This document shows, in pieces, positions 11,084-24,308 of a stretch of 64,000 bases of DNA. A program made the position numbers and the translations under genes. The stretch is from positions 17,492,001 to 17,556,000 of the forward strand of contig AP031358.1 of NCBI GenBank assembly GCA_037833965.1. The letters are read 5' to 3'. Position 1 is the stretch's first letter. Each line of letters begins with the position of its first letter. This DNA is from Marchantia polymorpha subsp. ruderalis. Its lineage: Eukaryota > Streptophyta > Marchantiopsida > Marchantiales > Marchantiaceae. Below the pieces are notes generated by a model that worked only from the letters and a program-made list of their open reading frames with translations, made no database searches and was not told the origin of the DNA.

Positions 11084-13948
11084 TTCTAATGAGATTTCAA
11101 GTTGTAAAATCATGTTTTTTTCACTTAATATTATATTTAAGAAGCACTACAACACAATGTGAGAAAACTTCCACAACGAGCACGGCATTGCGAATGTCAG
11201 TGAGAAATGAGTCACATCTTCATAAACCTCATACCTTTCACAAGATATACACATGTGTAGTTTTGAGCATATTTGAAAGTGATACACTTGTTTTTAAAAC
11301 AAACTTTGTGAATTTCACATAGGAGTCGGAATGTACCATGAATCTTTTGAAGTTCATTGTAGAGGAGTACATCTAGTAGTATCAAAGTCATGTGAGTACG
11401 AACTCTGATTCATGTATAGATTGTGATAGATAATGTAACTTGTTGTACAAAAGACTAATGTGTAGCAAAAATGTCTGGAATAAATCTCTATCCCTCACAT
11501 TTTGTTGTTTCTATTTTTCAAAATATAATTTATCAAAATGTTTTCAATAAGAAGATATGCATGAAATTCAAAATCAATTTGTGCGCCAGCACATTCCCAA
11601 ACAATTGATGATGTTGGAGTAAACTTGCCAAGAGTCACTAAAGCTTTTGTTTTGTCATTTTCTTTTAATGATAGAATAGACATTCTAAACCAAACTCAAC
11701 CAAAGGAAAGCAAATTTTTGGAAGTGTGATATATCAAACTGTAAATTTCAAAGAAGGGAAACTAATACATCTAGGCAAAAAATATCGGAAGAATAAGACA
11801 TCATTTTGTTTATCTGGCATGACATTGTGCTTTTAGTTATAAATTCGAGGTTCTATGTGATATATCTGAATAGACTTGTGATTCCGATCATGGTAGTTTC
11901 CCATCTCAAGCTCTTCGTTGCAATTATTTACTGCAAATCGTTTCAAACAAAATTCTCCATGCGATACCATAGAAATCTTTCAAAATTTCCAGTGATTTCA
12001 TGTAAGTTAATGCTGGACAACATTCAGTGAACAAGATGAGATTTTTAGACGGTAAAAATACTAGTCTCGTTCATGTAGTGAAATGTGCTCGTGCCTCCAC
12101 CCACGAGGAAGTCAAGTTAGAAATGAGTGGCAGGTGACGTTTAACAAAGAGAAGAAAACTAATGGAAGCAAATAGTATCGCGATTCGCAGGACACAACTA
12201 TGCCAATAGAGGACAGTTGGGACATGGTATGACGAATCGCACCGCATCGATGGCTGCGATTTGAAAGGTACGCCGTGTGGAGCAACACTCCACTCGCATC
12301 GTGCATGAGCTTCTGAACTGAAAAATTCGAGCCGAATGTCGGTGGCTCAGGATTGAACATCATCGTGACTGCGTTTTCGAACGAAGAAAAATGCGACTAG
12401 CACGAGAAATTGTGATGGCCATTACTGACCTTCCACCCCGACTTACCACTAATTGCATTCTTCATTCGTCAGCTGCAGAAGAACGGGCGCCTGTGTATAT
12501 CGTCCAGGGACTGAACAAGTTCGAGCAAGAGCAAATTGAGCTATCCTCGTGAAGCCATGGATCGTCGCTCGAAGAATGACGGTCGAAAGAAGGTCAGTCC
12601 TCTTGGTTCCCCGTCCTAAAATGCATCACGGAAGCTTTCGAAACCTCTAAAATGTCGAGTTCCTCCTTTCAAAGCTTTGAGAAATCGTCCGTACTTTTCA
12701 GTCCACGCCCTCTCCGTGAGCTGGCCAAGGTGGTAAAGTATATACGAGGGAACTGTTCATTCCCAGCTCCGATACTGGTGCTTGCTCTCTCACTCCTTGG
12801 ACAGAACTATAAGTTCGTACGTCATCATGATTTCCACTGTAAATTGATTTGTTGCGATTTTTCTGTCGGTCCGAGATGAGCTCTGATGGAACTGGCTAAT
12901 TCTGGGCTCCAAATTTCGCCGGTGGGATTGGAAGCGAAGGGTCTCGGTGGAAGAGAATGCGTGGGGTTTCAACCGGAAATCCACGAACGGACTGTGATTT
13001 GGCGAAAAACCAATATGTCCTGCCTGGACTGTCTTGCTGTGATTGTGTGGTCATGTGAACGAAGGACAATATGGGTTAGGGATTTTTCTGAGCTACCGTG
13101 TGGATGGGTTTTCGGAGTGGACTGAGGCTGTTGTGGATGTATTAAGACTGTTTCATCTTAACCACTGGGCTTGAGTTTCTGAAGCAGAACCTGCTTCATA
13201 GTGTTTCGCGGTTTGTGATTCTTTTCTGTTCGGTGGTCAATCCGCGCTACGGTGAAGCTTTTGATTCAGTTTCAAACTTACTGTGGCGGTGGATTCTGCT
13301 TGAATCGCTCCCTGCCACCACCATGCTGTGGAGCAATTTCCTCCGGTTTAATTCACTTGAAGAATTTGGAGGCAGTTTATGCACGGCCAGGCAGCCGCTC
13401 TGTCGTGCATCTCTGCACCGAGTTTTGATCTTGCAATCTCGGGAATCACGGACATCGTTATGACTCCGGAAAGTTTTTTCTGCAAGCTCTTTGCATCTGC
13501 AGGGGCATGACATTAGAGATCATGACTTTGAATTCTCCATTCCTCATCATATGATCGCCTGTGGGATGCTCCGAATACCGAAATGCTGCCGAGCCCGTGG
13601 GTGGACAACATTTCCAGGTCATTGGGCGAGATGCAGCAGGGACTCAGAAACTTTGCACCTTCGCTGTTTGCGGGCGTAAGAATCAACGGACCTGAGATTA
13701 AAGCTCTTCTCCAGCACATTCGACTCCCCAGTTTTCTTTACAAAGACACGCAGTGCCTTACTCTACAAGATTTCAGTGCGAGAAATGTACTTGCTGATTT
13801 GTTTCACCCTTAGCATGCACCGATGAGAGCTGTTTGTTAGAATCTGTCGATAATAGGCACGCAGCAACCATCCAAACTGAGAAAGTTTTACTTGTTAAAC
13901 GGAGCGACATTGCCTGTCCAACAAGGGTTATGTCTGTAGAGGGAGGAG
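11084..13948. other. No firm gene; AT-rich then GC-richer DNA before PTH2
   Basis: 11084-12060 is AT-rich with only short ORFs. From about 12.1 kb the base composition rises towards that of the following gene. Part of 12.1-13.9 kb may be promoter, 5' UTR or an upstream non-coding exon of the peptidyl-tRNA hydrolase gene, but no splice-consistent coding exon could be fixed. Confidence 0.4.
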
Positions 13949-16713
13949 ATGTGTACAGCGAATGATGGACGTAGGATCGCGTTCAATTCTGATGTGGAAT
14001 GTAGTTTTTGTTCACTGTTGAACCACTGCAATTTGCTCCAGGAATTCGCAGTGATTGAGATATGCAAGGCCTTTCTGGTCTCAGGAACTGAGACTTGTTT
14101 TTTCTTGAAGCAGGGTGAGGCATGGCTTGCGGCAGCCCTCGGGCTCGCAAATTTTGTGCCGGGGTTTGTCATGGGATTCTTGATCGGAGTGTTGGTGGAA
14201 CTTCCAAAGGGCGGAAAGTCTGAGCCTGCAGATGCCTCCTCGAAGAAGAGGTTGACTGGAGGCGGAGGAAGGCGGGGCCTGCGAGGTAACACTGGAACCT
14301 TCCGACCTAGTCACAGCGCCAGCACTGCTGCTGAAGAAGAAAGTGGGGAGCTGAAAATGGTACGCTCTTCATGTCCTTCTCTGGCCTTTAGGGCAACCTC
14401 ATTTCTCCACGGTAAAATATGTATGATGAGTTGTAGACTGAAGTTGAGCATTGAGTAGAACATCTAGGATGGTTGTCTGCCGGGTAAATAGAATTGAGAA
14501 TGCTGAAAGCCACCATCGTGAAGTGCAAATAAGAGAGGACGAAGATAGCGATGCAATCATCATCCAGGACTGGTTACGAAGTCTGAGAACTTTGCTCTAG
14601 ATATGTATCTTCTTTAAGTAATAGATCTGCTATTTCGTACCGGAGAAGCACTTAAAATTAGAGCTTTAACCTGGAGTTCATCAGCATGGGCTGTCTGCAA
14701 GGTCATGTTCAGTGTTTGGATACAATTGTCACTCCACATGCTTAGTGCTACCTATTACGTTTCGGTTAATAGCTGCTCATAATATGACATGTACATGCAA
14801 ATCTTCAAGAACATCTTGAAATTTATGGACTCAGAGATGCTCATCCATGCGTCTCACGTATCATCGGTTCTTGGTGCCGAGCGCAGGTATTTGTTGTCCG
14901 TCAAGACCTAAAGATGGGTGCTGGAAAAATAGCCTCGCAATGTGCACGTAAGCTCTTCATCTACCATAAGGTTTGCCTTTGTCCTTTTCTTTGCTAGTGC
15001 AAGTAGCACTGCTGTTCTTAGAACCAGTTTTTTTATTCTGTCTGATCCGGGATGAAGTCTTCCTTGTTGTTGATGAGACCGATGAGGCTATAGACGCGTT
15101 GGAAACTCGCAGGGGAGGGAGAGTTGGAAAGATAGATCTGGCGACCTTGCCTGGTACTGACACTTCGGGCTGCTCTCTTGCGGACCGCCGATTTTTTGGA
15201 TAGCGTGCCAAGAGTCTGACAGTTTGGATTGCTTCTTACAGATGCTGCTGTTGGGACTTACGAGGAATGTTTGAACAGGTATGGAAATTTCATCATACTT
15301 GATGTTGATGAATTTTGAATTCCTGGGAGCTTATACCGTAAATACAGCTGTGACTACATGTCTTTACTGCTGGTACCAGTTTAGCATTTCACTTATGACT
15401 TTGTGTTTTGATGTCGCAGGGGGCAACGACTATTGCTGAGAAAATGGGAGGATTGTGGGCAACCCAAGATTGTTGTAACGTGCAAAAGTCAGCATGAAAT
15501 GTAGGTCTACATGCTTGCCAGTTGTTCATGTTGAATTTTGAACTCAAAATGTCTTTAGGTGTAACATCGTCACTGACAGATTTTAGATTATTCGGAATGT
15601 GTTTTTACCAAAGTGTACATGTAGCTGCACCGACCAGCCGCGCTACAAGAGGTGTTCTCACTTCACAGTTGAAGAAACAGTCCAAAATACCCCAGATCTA
15701 CAACTTTGTAACCAGAAGAGCTTGCATCTCATAGGTTCAAAACAAACCCAAAACCACGCCCTCTGGCTCAGCCGCGCTAGTAGGAACAAACTGGGAAGAA
15801 GAAGAAGAATGGGATGAAGAGGTAGGCAGGAAAAAGAGACAGGACTACCTGATACTTAGGATGGTCTCTACAAGTCATAATAGGACGTCTCTCAAGTCTC
15901 CTTATTGATGCTCGTAGTACCTTTGAGTCGATACTATGTCTGCAAATTTAGTAACAAACAGGCTAACACAGTGTGGTGAATCTGTTATCGCACGACGAAG
16001 AAACGACGTACAGCCTCTCAGTGATGAGTTTGCCTGATATGCACAGATTTCAAACATTATGAGTATTCTGGAGTACATGTCTTATTCTCAGATGCATCCT
16101 TTTGTGGATATTTTTCCTGTACAGGAATGAGCTGCGAGCGAAGGCCGAAAGGGCTGGCTTGCCTTGCTTCACGGTGGCTGATGCGGGCCGAACACAGGTA
16201 TGTTCACCGGAATGTGCGTTGGGGGACAAGGTTAAAGGAGTTTAACTTCTCTTTTCACGGGTGCTTATCTTCAACTTATTCTTAGAAGCCGAGCTCAATG
16301 TAGTCACGTTTGTAAGACGTCATTCACTCTTGTTCCACTGAGAGATAGAGGTTTCATCATGTTCCTGTAGTTTGGGCTTGCTTTCTCATCCGAAATTTCC
16401 ACTTCTATTGCCAGGTAGCTGCAGGGTCCAAGACTGTGCTTGCGATCGGGCCAGGTGAGAGCTTCTCACTGTCTTGTGAGAATTATTCGTCGAGATTTTC
16501 GAATAGAACATTCAGCAATCGTGAACGCTCATACGAAGCTTTCATGATCTTGCCAGCAGTGTAATTTGCACTTCGTAATTGTTTGAACTCTAGAGCTCTG
16601 GTCCGGTCCATTTGCTGAATCGGGCGATCTGTTAGGACTGATCGGTTTCGTTCATCTGTGCAGGAGCGAAGACAACTATCGACAATGTCACTCGACATCT
16701 GAGACTTTTGTAG
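13949..16713 (+). CDS. Peptidyl-tRNA hydrolase 2 (PTH2 family), seven exons
   Basis: Hydrolyses the ester bond of peptidyl-tRNA that drops off ribosomes, recycling tRNA. Exons by GT-AG and frame: 13949-14359, 14887-14947, 15242-15278, 15420-15500, 16125-16197, 16415-16454, 16664-16713, giving about 250 residues. The PTH2 landmarks appear in order: VFVVRQDLKMGAGKIASQC followed by HAAV, the CGQPKIVV strand, AGLPCFTVADAGRTQ, VAAGSKTVLAIGPG, and the C-terminal TRHLRLL. The N-terminal part holds a hydrophobic segment (about residues 58-83), so it is probably membrane-anchored like animal PTRH2. The N-terminus is uncertain. A stop lies just upstream of the 13949 ATG, and a strong acceptor near 14112 (tttttcttgaagcag) could join an unseen first exon to the membrane segment. 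Confidence 0.88.
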
Positions 16714-18599
16714 CGGAGGACGCTTGTTCCTATATGTAAAAGACCTTATGATCTGAAGTTAGTAGGAAGTTTTAAGTATTCTATACTTCATGATTTTGAA
16801 TGTTTGTAAGTGAGTAAGGCTTGCAGGTACAAGTCATACCATGCTTCAGTGAGATAAGCGTCAGCATCTTGTAGGTAGTTACAGGAGAGTACTGCTGCGC
16901 AGTGAGATTCTGCGGGAAAGTAAATCAGTCACACTATTTAGTAGATATTAGAGATGAAGAAAAGACCGTATCGGGTAGTGGTTTTTTCCATACTAGCCAC
17001 ATGCCATATCATGTCCTTATGAATCAAGGTAAATGAAGGAGGACTTGCCAATTTTGAGGACGTTTTGAGTACATGACAGGATCCAATCGGCTGGAAATTC
17101 ATTACAGCATGTGCTTATTGACGACATTTCAATTTATTTCTGTTTGTTCCGTTTGCATTTCCTTTCCTATGAATTATTTACCCAACCGATCTTTAGGATG
17201 TTGTTTCTAATATGACAGGTATGTAGGGGCTGTTCTTGGTTCGTATTTTGACTCATACGAGTTCATTCCTTTTGCTCGGAAATAGTGAAGGCACTGATTA
17301 GTGGTGTGTTTCTCTGAGCTTCCCTCGTAATTTTCAACCACGTCGGTTGATATGATTCGTGGTGTGGAAGACAAAGCTTGGTGGAAAGAAAGTCCAGTGC
17401 ACTAGTCTCTGGTGGTCTTCAGTTCAGGTCGAAGAAATGCTTTCAAGTGCTAACGAGTGTGAACGCTTTGCAAAGGCGGGTTCTTAATCCACAGCCTTAA
17501 GTGAATATCATTCCGCTGAAGCGGTAATATGTTATCGGGCCTCTTAATGCTGACGACATTCACGCCCATCGTCTATATCTATTTTTCATTTGTACCGGAT
17601 CCCGGGTTAAACACGACCGACATTACACTTGGGAGGATTAGATCGCTCTGATTCAGAGCTTTTCCACGGCTCCGTTCTTCAGTATTTGTTGGACTCGTTA
17701 GTCAATCCCATCCGCGTCAAAGTCTTTGCTTCAATTCCTGTTGCTAGATCTCGAAGCCAATCTTGGAGCGATTTCCGTTCACAGCTTCACAAGAACACAT
17801 GAGGTTCGAACCACAGAAAGAAAACAATGGGGATTTCGTTTTGTCATCTGCCTCTCGTCAAGCATCGAGGAACGAGGGCCAGGTATAAGAGCACGACGTC
17901 GACATGACTAGCAACTGTCACACACCTACTACGGAGATCCTCGTACTCATGGTCGGATCGCTGTGAACTCCATGAAGGGAGTAGAAACATTCTTAAAGCC
18001 TTGTGCAGGTTTGAGTCAAATGCAAGTCACGGATAAAAGGAGACATCGAATGAGAAAACTGAAATGAAACGTGTGTGGGGTTCCACGTAATGTTATGTTT
18101 CTATGAGCTCATGTTAATAGGACACGGAAGCACGATATCATGCATAGTTTCAGGCTCCTTTTCGTGGTAGAAGACTGAATAGAATGGAGTGGAAAAGCCA
18201 AAACGAAGTGTGTGGACATTTGTCGGTCAATTAAGATAGGCCACAGTCCTTGGCAGATAGGCGGAGGGACTTGAAGGTGATTCTGCGTCCTCAACGCAGA
18301 GCGATCCAGTGTAAGAAAGCCCCTGTTCGTTGTTCTGCGGAGCCTTAGGTGGTGGTCCCCATGAGAATCTGAGAGGCTGAGGTTGTGGAAAGGTGGAGCT
18401 CGCCTGCTTCTGTTGGCTTCGGTTCTCCTCGATTCTGGCATGCGTGTGGCGTTGCCCGTCCAGTTCTTGCCCAGCGGGACGTAGAGGAACACACAGCCGA
18501 GGCAATTCTTTTCGGCATTTGGGAATCCAAATCGAGCAGGTGCAGGTGTTGGTTTAGAGCCTTTGGTTTGCTGCTGACAAAAGAGGAGCAGCAGCAGCT
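16714..18599. other. Intergenic: PTH2 3' region and upstream region of the hydrolase
   Basis: No coding frame with family similarity or consistent splice sites is visible. The last few hundred bases, from about 18.3 kb, are GC-richer and probably include the promoter and 5' UTR of the hydrolase gene starting at 18600. Confidence 0.4.
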
Positions 18600-21071
18600 A
18601 TGGTGGTGGCTCTGCCAACTGGTTTGGCAATGCAAGTGCCACCAGCATTTCAAAGTCTCAATGTCGGGAATGCGAAAGTTGGAGGTGTGTCTGCTGCTTC
18701 ATCCGTCATTCCACGCGTGCACACCACGGCTAAATTTTGCGGGGTGACCGAGTTCATCTACAAAGAGAATTCCGGTATGTCGAGGAAGAATGTCGTGCTG
18801 AGGCGCACTTTCGGTCAGTGGACGACAAGCAAGCTGCAAGGAGACGATGAATCGATTCAGAGAGATGTGCTCGTCGCAAAGTCGGTCTCAGTGCGTGCAG
18901 CAGATGCAGAAACACCTGAAACCGTCGAACCGAATGCAAGAACTACGAAGCAGTGTCGACCTTGCGTCATCTTGCCGGTAAATGGTTCTCTACCGTCAAT
19001 TTGCGTATGAGGCTACTTTTCAGACCCGTCGATCTCTTTTTACGGAATTTATGCCACAAGTTCGTCTCGGGACACTACGTCCACGGTCAGTCGATAAATC
19101 GTTCCATCCTTTGATATCACGTTATCGCTCGGAACGTGCAAATTTCACGATGTGAGGTTATGGTGGTCGTGTATTCACATGAATGCTGAAGCTAAACACA
19201 TGAATTTATTTTTTGCGATGACTAATCGAACATTAAACATTGAACTGTCTTGGAGTTATTCTCTGGTCATACTATTAGCAGATAGCTGGTGACAAAGTGT
19301 TGGAATTCCTTGTTAATGGTTCAGAAAGATATTGCTCGTTACCTTTGGCTACGTTTTCATCCAAATAGTAATACAACTATATATTCAGATGTTCGTTTGT
19401 GGGTTCAGGGTCTAGGGAATAACACCAGTGATTATAATGCTCTGGTCTCTGATCTTGAGGCTCGGAATGTGTCTGCTACTGTTGTTCAAGTTGCTCGGGC
19501 TGATTGGCTGCGAAATGCTTCTGGATTACTGGACGGGAATTACTGGAAGGGCACGTTGTCCCCAAGGCCGGTGCTGAACTGGTGAGCTCGATAGGCCTAA
19601 AACCTGCTTCATTTTCGATTGGCAAACAGAAGTTTCTCCAATTGAGTCGCAGCGGAGTCTTTAATTACACATTCATCTATTAAAACATTCACAACAAAGT
19701 TGTGTTGTTCTTTGCAGGTATTTAGAGAGAATGAAAGCTGCCATTGATATTGCGAAAGCCGGTGCCGGTGGTGAGTCTCACCTCTTGAATGCGGACCCTT
19801 TATCTGTTGCTATGCTCGTCTAACGAGCTCCATCCAATATGATCAGCCTTAAATTAGTGAGTTTGTGGCAGGAGATGGCAAAGTGTCACTGATCGGACAC
19901 TCTGCCGGAGGATGGTTGGCACGAGTATACATGGCAGAATTCGGGACACAAGATATTGCCCTCCTCCTCACTTTGGGAACCCCTCATCTGTATGTATTCA
20001 AAGCTATACACCAGGATATGCTGTTTCCACATAAGTTGCTGCTGGTACATTAGGCTTCATAATACTGTTCCTTCTGCAGTCATTGTCTTAGATGTAAACT
20101 AGGCCTCCACCTAACTGAGTACCGAATGTCTTGTTCAGGCCTCCTCCAAGAGGAATTCCTGGAGTTTTTGATCAGACAAGGGGATTACTGTACTATGTTG
20201 AGAACAACTGTCCTGGAGCATATCATGCACCGGACGTTAAATACGTGTGTATTGCGGGCAGGTAAAGAGCTGAATTTTGACGACATTTTCTGCGTCAGGG
20301 ATTCATATTGTCAGTCAAACTCTCGTGTAAGGCCCTTCGTTCATTGCGTTTTGTGAGTAAGAGAGATGCAGGGTAGAGATGCAGGGTCAGGATTTGTTCA
20401 GAAGTTACTCTTGCCATAAAGTATCACCAACTTTGCGTTCAAAGATGGGAGTTTTCGAGCCCCTGTGAAATGTTAATCCAAGTCATACAAGATGAGGATA
20501 TGATATGAGCATCTTAAAGTTTCGTGAGGTAGACAGTGAAGCTCGAGTGCAAAGCTCCGATGGCTCAAGATTTTAAAATTTTGGATTCCAGGTACGTGAA
20601 AGGCAGTCCTTTCGGAACGGAACAAACTCCGGTAGCAACCACAGGTGTGGGTACGCTAGATTTGGAAGAGGTTGACGCAGATACATCCGAGGCTCCAGAA
20701 AGCCCAGAGCAAGTTGCCAAGACTGCAGAAGCTTTTCCATCATTTCGTGAGCGTTTTGTAGGGGCAGGCTACAAGCAGGTAAAAATTTTGATGCGAGATC
20801 TCTTGCCCCATTCTTCCAGTAACTTCTTTGCCCTTTATTTTATGCAGTGATTTTGCATGGATATTGAGTGATGATTCTTGACAAGCAGGTCTGCGGGAAG
20901 GCCAATGTCTGGGGAGACGGGGTTGTACCAGAAGAGTCTGCATACCTGGAAGGAGCTCTTAATATATCCTTCGATGGTGTTTATCATTCTCCTGTCGGCG
21001 CAAGCTCAGAAAGACCTTGGTATGGAACAGTTGAAGTCCTGGACAAGTGGGTTCACCATTTGCTTGAGTAG
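18600..21071 (+). CDS. Alpha/beta hydrolase (lipase/esterase-like), probably plastid, seven exons
   Basis: Exons by GT-AG borders and unbroken frame: 18600-18977, 19409-19581, 19718-19770, 19872-19989, 20139-20261, 20592-20778, 20889-21071. They give 404 residues with no internal stop. The first ~110 residues are Ser/Ala/Val/Arg-rich without acidic clusters, like a chloroplast transit peptide. The catalytic fold starts at VILP followed by GLGNN. The nucleophile elbow is GHSAGG (Ser about 212). The likely acid and base are Asp about 354 in VWGDGVVP and His about 377 in DGVYHSPVG. The same architecture occurs in plant and cyanobacterial lipase-like hydrolases, some annotated near PGAP1. The substrate cannot be told from sequence. 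Confidence 0.85.
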
Positions 21072-23370
21072 ACCGATATGTTTGTGATGTGCCTCACCGT
21101 TAAGGGAATGTTGTCTCCATTCTGGGACCCCAAGTTCGATGTCGTTTCCAGAAATCCTGAATGAGGTTTGGAAGTCCTTGTGCACATCAAGCTTCATGTC
21201 TGTTCTGCTTCAATTCTACAAACAGCCAAGGTTCAGATGACATCGCCAAATATTGTTGGAGACTACATGAGCATTCGATTTTCAATGCTAGGTACTCAAG
21301 ATATTGTGTTTGAGAGTTAGATATATATCCAACGTTATAATGACAAGAAATATCATTCTCGAAAGATGGCCTTAAGCTGGCGTCGATGAACACGAAAGTT
21401 TAGCGCTACCCAAGTAGCCGTGCTCTGCAATGATCGCAAGACGAATGTTCATGTGCTTCAATCACCAGATTCGAAAGATGTGATGTCATATTTCAAAATT
21501 CGTGTGAGGTTCGGTGGGATGTATTCTGTAAATCTGTACCTCTGTAACCCTGTCTATCAGCTGTATGCATTAGGAAGCCGTGATCACAACCTTAATTGCG
21601 TGGAAGTGTTCTCTCTTTTTTATCTACCATCGATTTGCTCACAGCATATTTCTTGTCTAAGAGAATTACATCATCTAGTCCAAGTCTGCGGAAATCGCTT
21701 GTAACTTCAGTTTCTATCTACATTGACATAAAATATTATGAGTTCGTGCTTGCCTGCACACGAGCAATAATCCTTCCGCCCTTCTAAGACGCTTGTCGAT
21801 GCAAAAAATTTGCACGTTTGCACGCGAAGTCTAGTAAGCTCTGAATTGTTCATATTTCTTGTCCGATCCGCATCTCTTGTTGCAAATCGTAGTACTGGGC
21901 TTCACGTGCCCGCTTCGGAATGGGCGAGACACTCCTCAATCCATGATCACTGCAGAAGACACAATGCACTCATCGTTTCACTCACCATTTTCTGGTTTAG
22001 ATATGCGGCTGCGGGACGATTAAAAAACCACAAAGAACTGCGCCAAATGTATAAAACACCCATACGCTGAACCTCGAGGCCGAACGAATTAGTTCTGGTA
22101 ATGCAAGAATCGAGGAGTTTGCTACTCATTCCACGATCTGACAATTCATCCCTCCCGACGGTTTACAAACGGCAAAATTTTGTGTGTCAGACGCTTTCGT
22201 TGTTCCGAGGCTCGGCCGTCAGAACGATCATACAACTAAAATGTCATTAAAGTATGAGAATTCCGGGATTGCAGAAAGTTGCCTGCTAACAGGTTTCAGG
22301 ACAACGGAAGTTGGCAGAGACGACACGGGCTTCTGTTGCAGTAGATTGGATCATACGCGACACTGGAGCAGGATATCACTGCAGTGTATTGCACGTCGAA
22401 GGTTTTTTTCTTCAAAATTTAAGGAAATAGATTCAGATGTAATATTGATCAAATTGATTACAGGGGACCTGGTAAAAAAAAAGAAGTGGTCAAATGGATC
22501 AAGTAAGTCGTTAAAAGACTTCATACACAAAGGAACTGTCTCCACGAGTTCGCTGGATCAGTTGCCATCACATTGCTCCAGAAATGACGATCTCAAGCTG
22601 CCGACGAGTGTAATAAAGTTCGCGGATGTGACCGACCACCCGTTTGCAATCTGTTGGTCTGGGTCCAGAAGAAAGAGATCCTTTAAGATGGAAGCAAACA
22701 TGAGAAGACCATATTCTGCCGTGTTTAGAGCTTTGTATAGAATGCCAAACCCGTAATCAACAAGAGTTCACAGCAATCCTGGCTGTGATTGCACAGCAGA
22801 ATCTCTATCTACAAAACCCCACAGTCGGTGCTCCACCTAGAAATGCAATGAGATATAGAGTGTACTGACTGCGCCAACTTCCACTTTCATCGCCTCTATC
22901 TAACAATCCCATTGGAGATCATACTTAATCCGACCTAAGCTGAACGTGGTAGATTTGATATCAGAAGTGGACATTCTTCCACCTTAATCCACCAAGAGGG
23001 ATTTCCCTCTCAAACCGTTCTTGATCTATGCTAGTAACGAAAAGGCCCACAAATGCATCACAAGTCTGAGACACTCACATATTAATCTAGCGATTCCTTT
23101 GCTTTCGATTATGAGGATTTTGATGTGTACAGACAATGGAGGTAATGGGTCCGAGAATGAACGTAGCCGGGTGCGAGAAGCCAGAGTGAGACCCAGTTCC
23201 AAAGCAGTCCTTTCATGTGTCAGGCTTGGAGCTTGAAGTTCGAGCCGGCATGTTCATACTCTATGAACGGACTCGAGAACGAGGCTAGATATAAAACGCT
23301 GAAATTGTTTCTGATTCCACATTATTGGGATTCGATCTCTTGGCACTTCTCTGAACTTATCTCGGTCGTT
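21072..23370. other. Mostly intergenic; one weak ORF
   Basis: A plus-strand frame with an ATG at 22241 runs to 22756 (171 residues, Lys/Ser/Arg-rich, including a KKKKW stretch). It shows no family I recognise, and no splice partners were found. I treat it as probably non-coding or relic DNA. The rest shows nothing identifiable. Confidence 0.3.
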
Positions 23371-24308
23371 ATGGCGTCTGAATCTTTCACTCCCAGATAT
23401 CTGCGAGGATGGGCAGTAGCGCTTCTAACAGTGCTGTTTCAGCAGTCTTCCAATTCCTCCAGGAAAACTAGAGCGGACGGGAGCTGGATCCTCGTGTACT
23501 GGGGTCAGTACGATGAAGCTACGCTATCCTCGGCTTGTGATAAGGCAAACTATGACATGATGGTCCTTACCATCCTCAACGCATCAGGAAAGGACCAGGA
23601 GCCACCGATCAATCTCTCCAGTCACTGAGACACGAGCCCCGCTGGTAACTGCGCAGTCCTTGAAGCGGACATCACCAACTGCCAGAGCACAGGCATTTCT
23701 ATTCTACTATAAACCGGTGGGGCTCGACTATCAATTACGGAATTGGCTCGAATCTGGACTTGTGGATGTTACTGCATACCTCAGGACTAGCTACCTCGCA
23801 AGATTTCAAGACTTCAATACTAGCGATGGAGGTCTTCTCGGAGAAGCAGTGCCTGACGGAAGAGACTTCGATATGGAGATGGGGACTTCAGCTCATTACG
23901 CTGATCTGGCCGAGCCTCTGAGAAGTCTGATGAGATCTGGTGACGAGCGGTGTATCCTCACTGCAGCACCTCAATGCCCCCTCCCAGACGAGTGGAGAAA
24001 TCCGGTACTGCAATCAAGGCTGTTGGATTACGTTTGGGTGCATTTCTACAGCAATCCTGAGTGCGACTACAAACCCGTGAGTGGAAGCGTAAAAGCATGG
24101 GGCATATAGACCTCGGGACTGCTCCCAGGTTCCTCTGTCCTGTTGGGCTTACCGCCTTCTCCTGATGGAGCTTAGAGCATTGATTCTTGTTCTGCTCCGT
24201 ATCAGGATGCACCCACGCTTCGGAGGAGTGATGCTGTAGTCGTACTTCTACAACAGGAAGTCTCAATTCAGCGCAACTATCAGGCAGAAGGTCAACACAA
24301 AGATCTGA
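23371..24308 (+). pseudogene. Decayed class III chitinase (GH18, hevamine type)
   Basis: Starts ATG GCG TCT with a hydrophobic signal-peptide-like segment (AVALLTVLF). The hevamine order then appears: ILVYWGQ, the ACDKANYDMM strand, INLSSH, ITNCQSTGISIL, the catalytic DGRDFDMEMG (the DxDxE pattern is kept), LTAAPQCPLPD, LDYVWVHFYSNPECDY, and HPRFGGVML near 24210. Total length, about 312 codons, fits the family. The reading frame is interrupted: stops follow INLSSH and ISILL, the frame then shifts before the catalytic block, and more stops follow AWGI. It therefore cannot make a full enzyme. Intact relatives are secreted and cut chitin, for example in defence against fungi. Confidence 0.8.

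Noticed and set aside
17795-17815. GAGGTTCGAACC resembling a tRNA T-arm
   Set aside because: No D-arm, anticodon arm or acceptor stem can be folded around it.
22184-22756. 190-residue plus-strand ORF
   Set aside because: Its first codon is GTG; the first ATG is at 22241. Composition is unremarkable, no domain or splice context was found, so it is kept only as a note in the intergenic entry.
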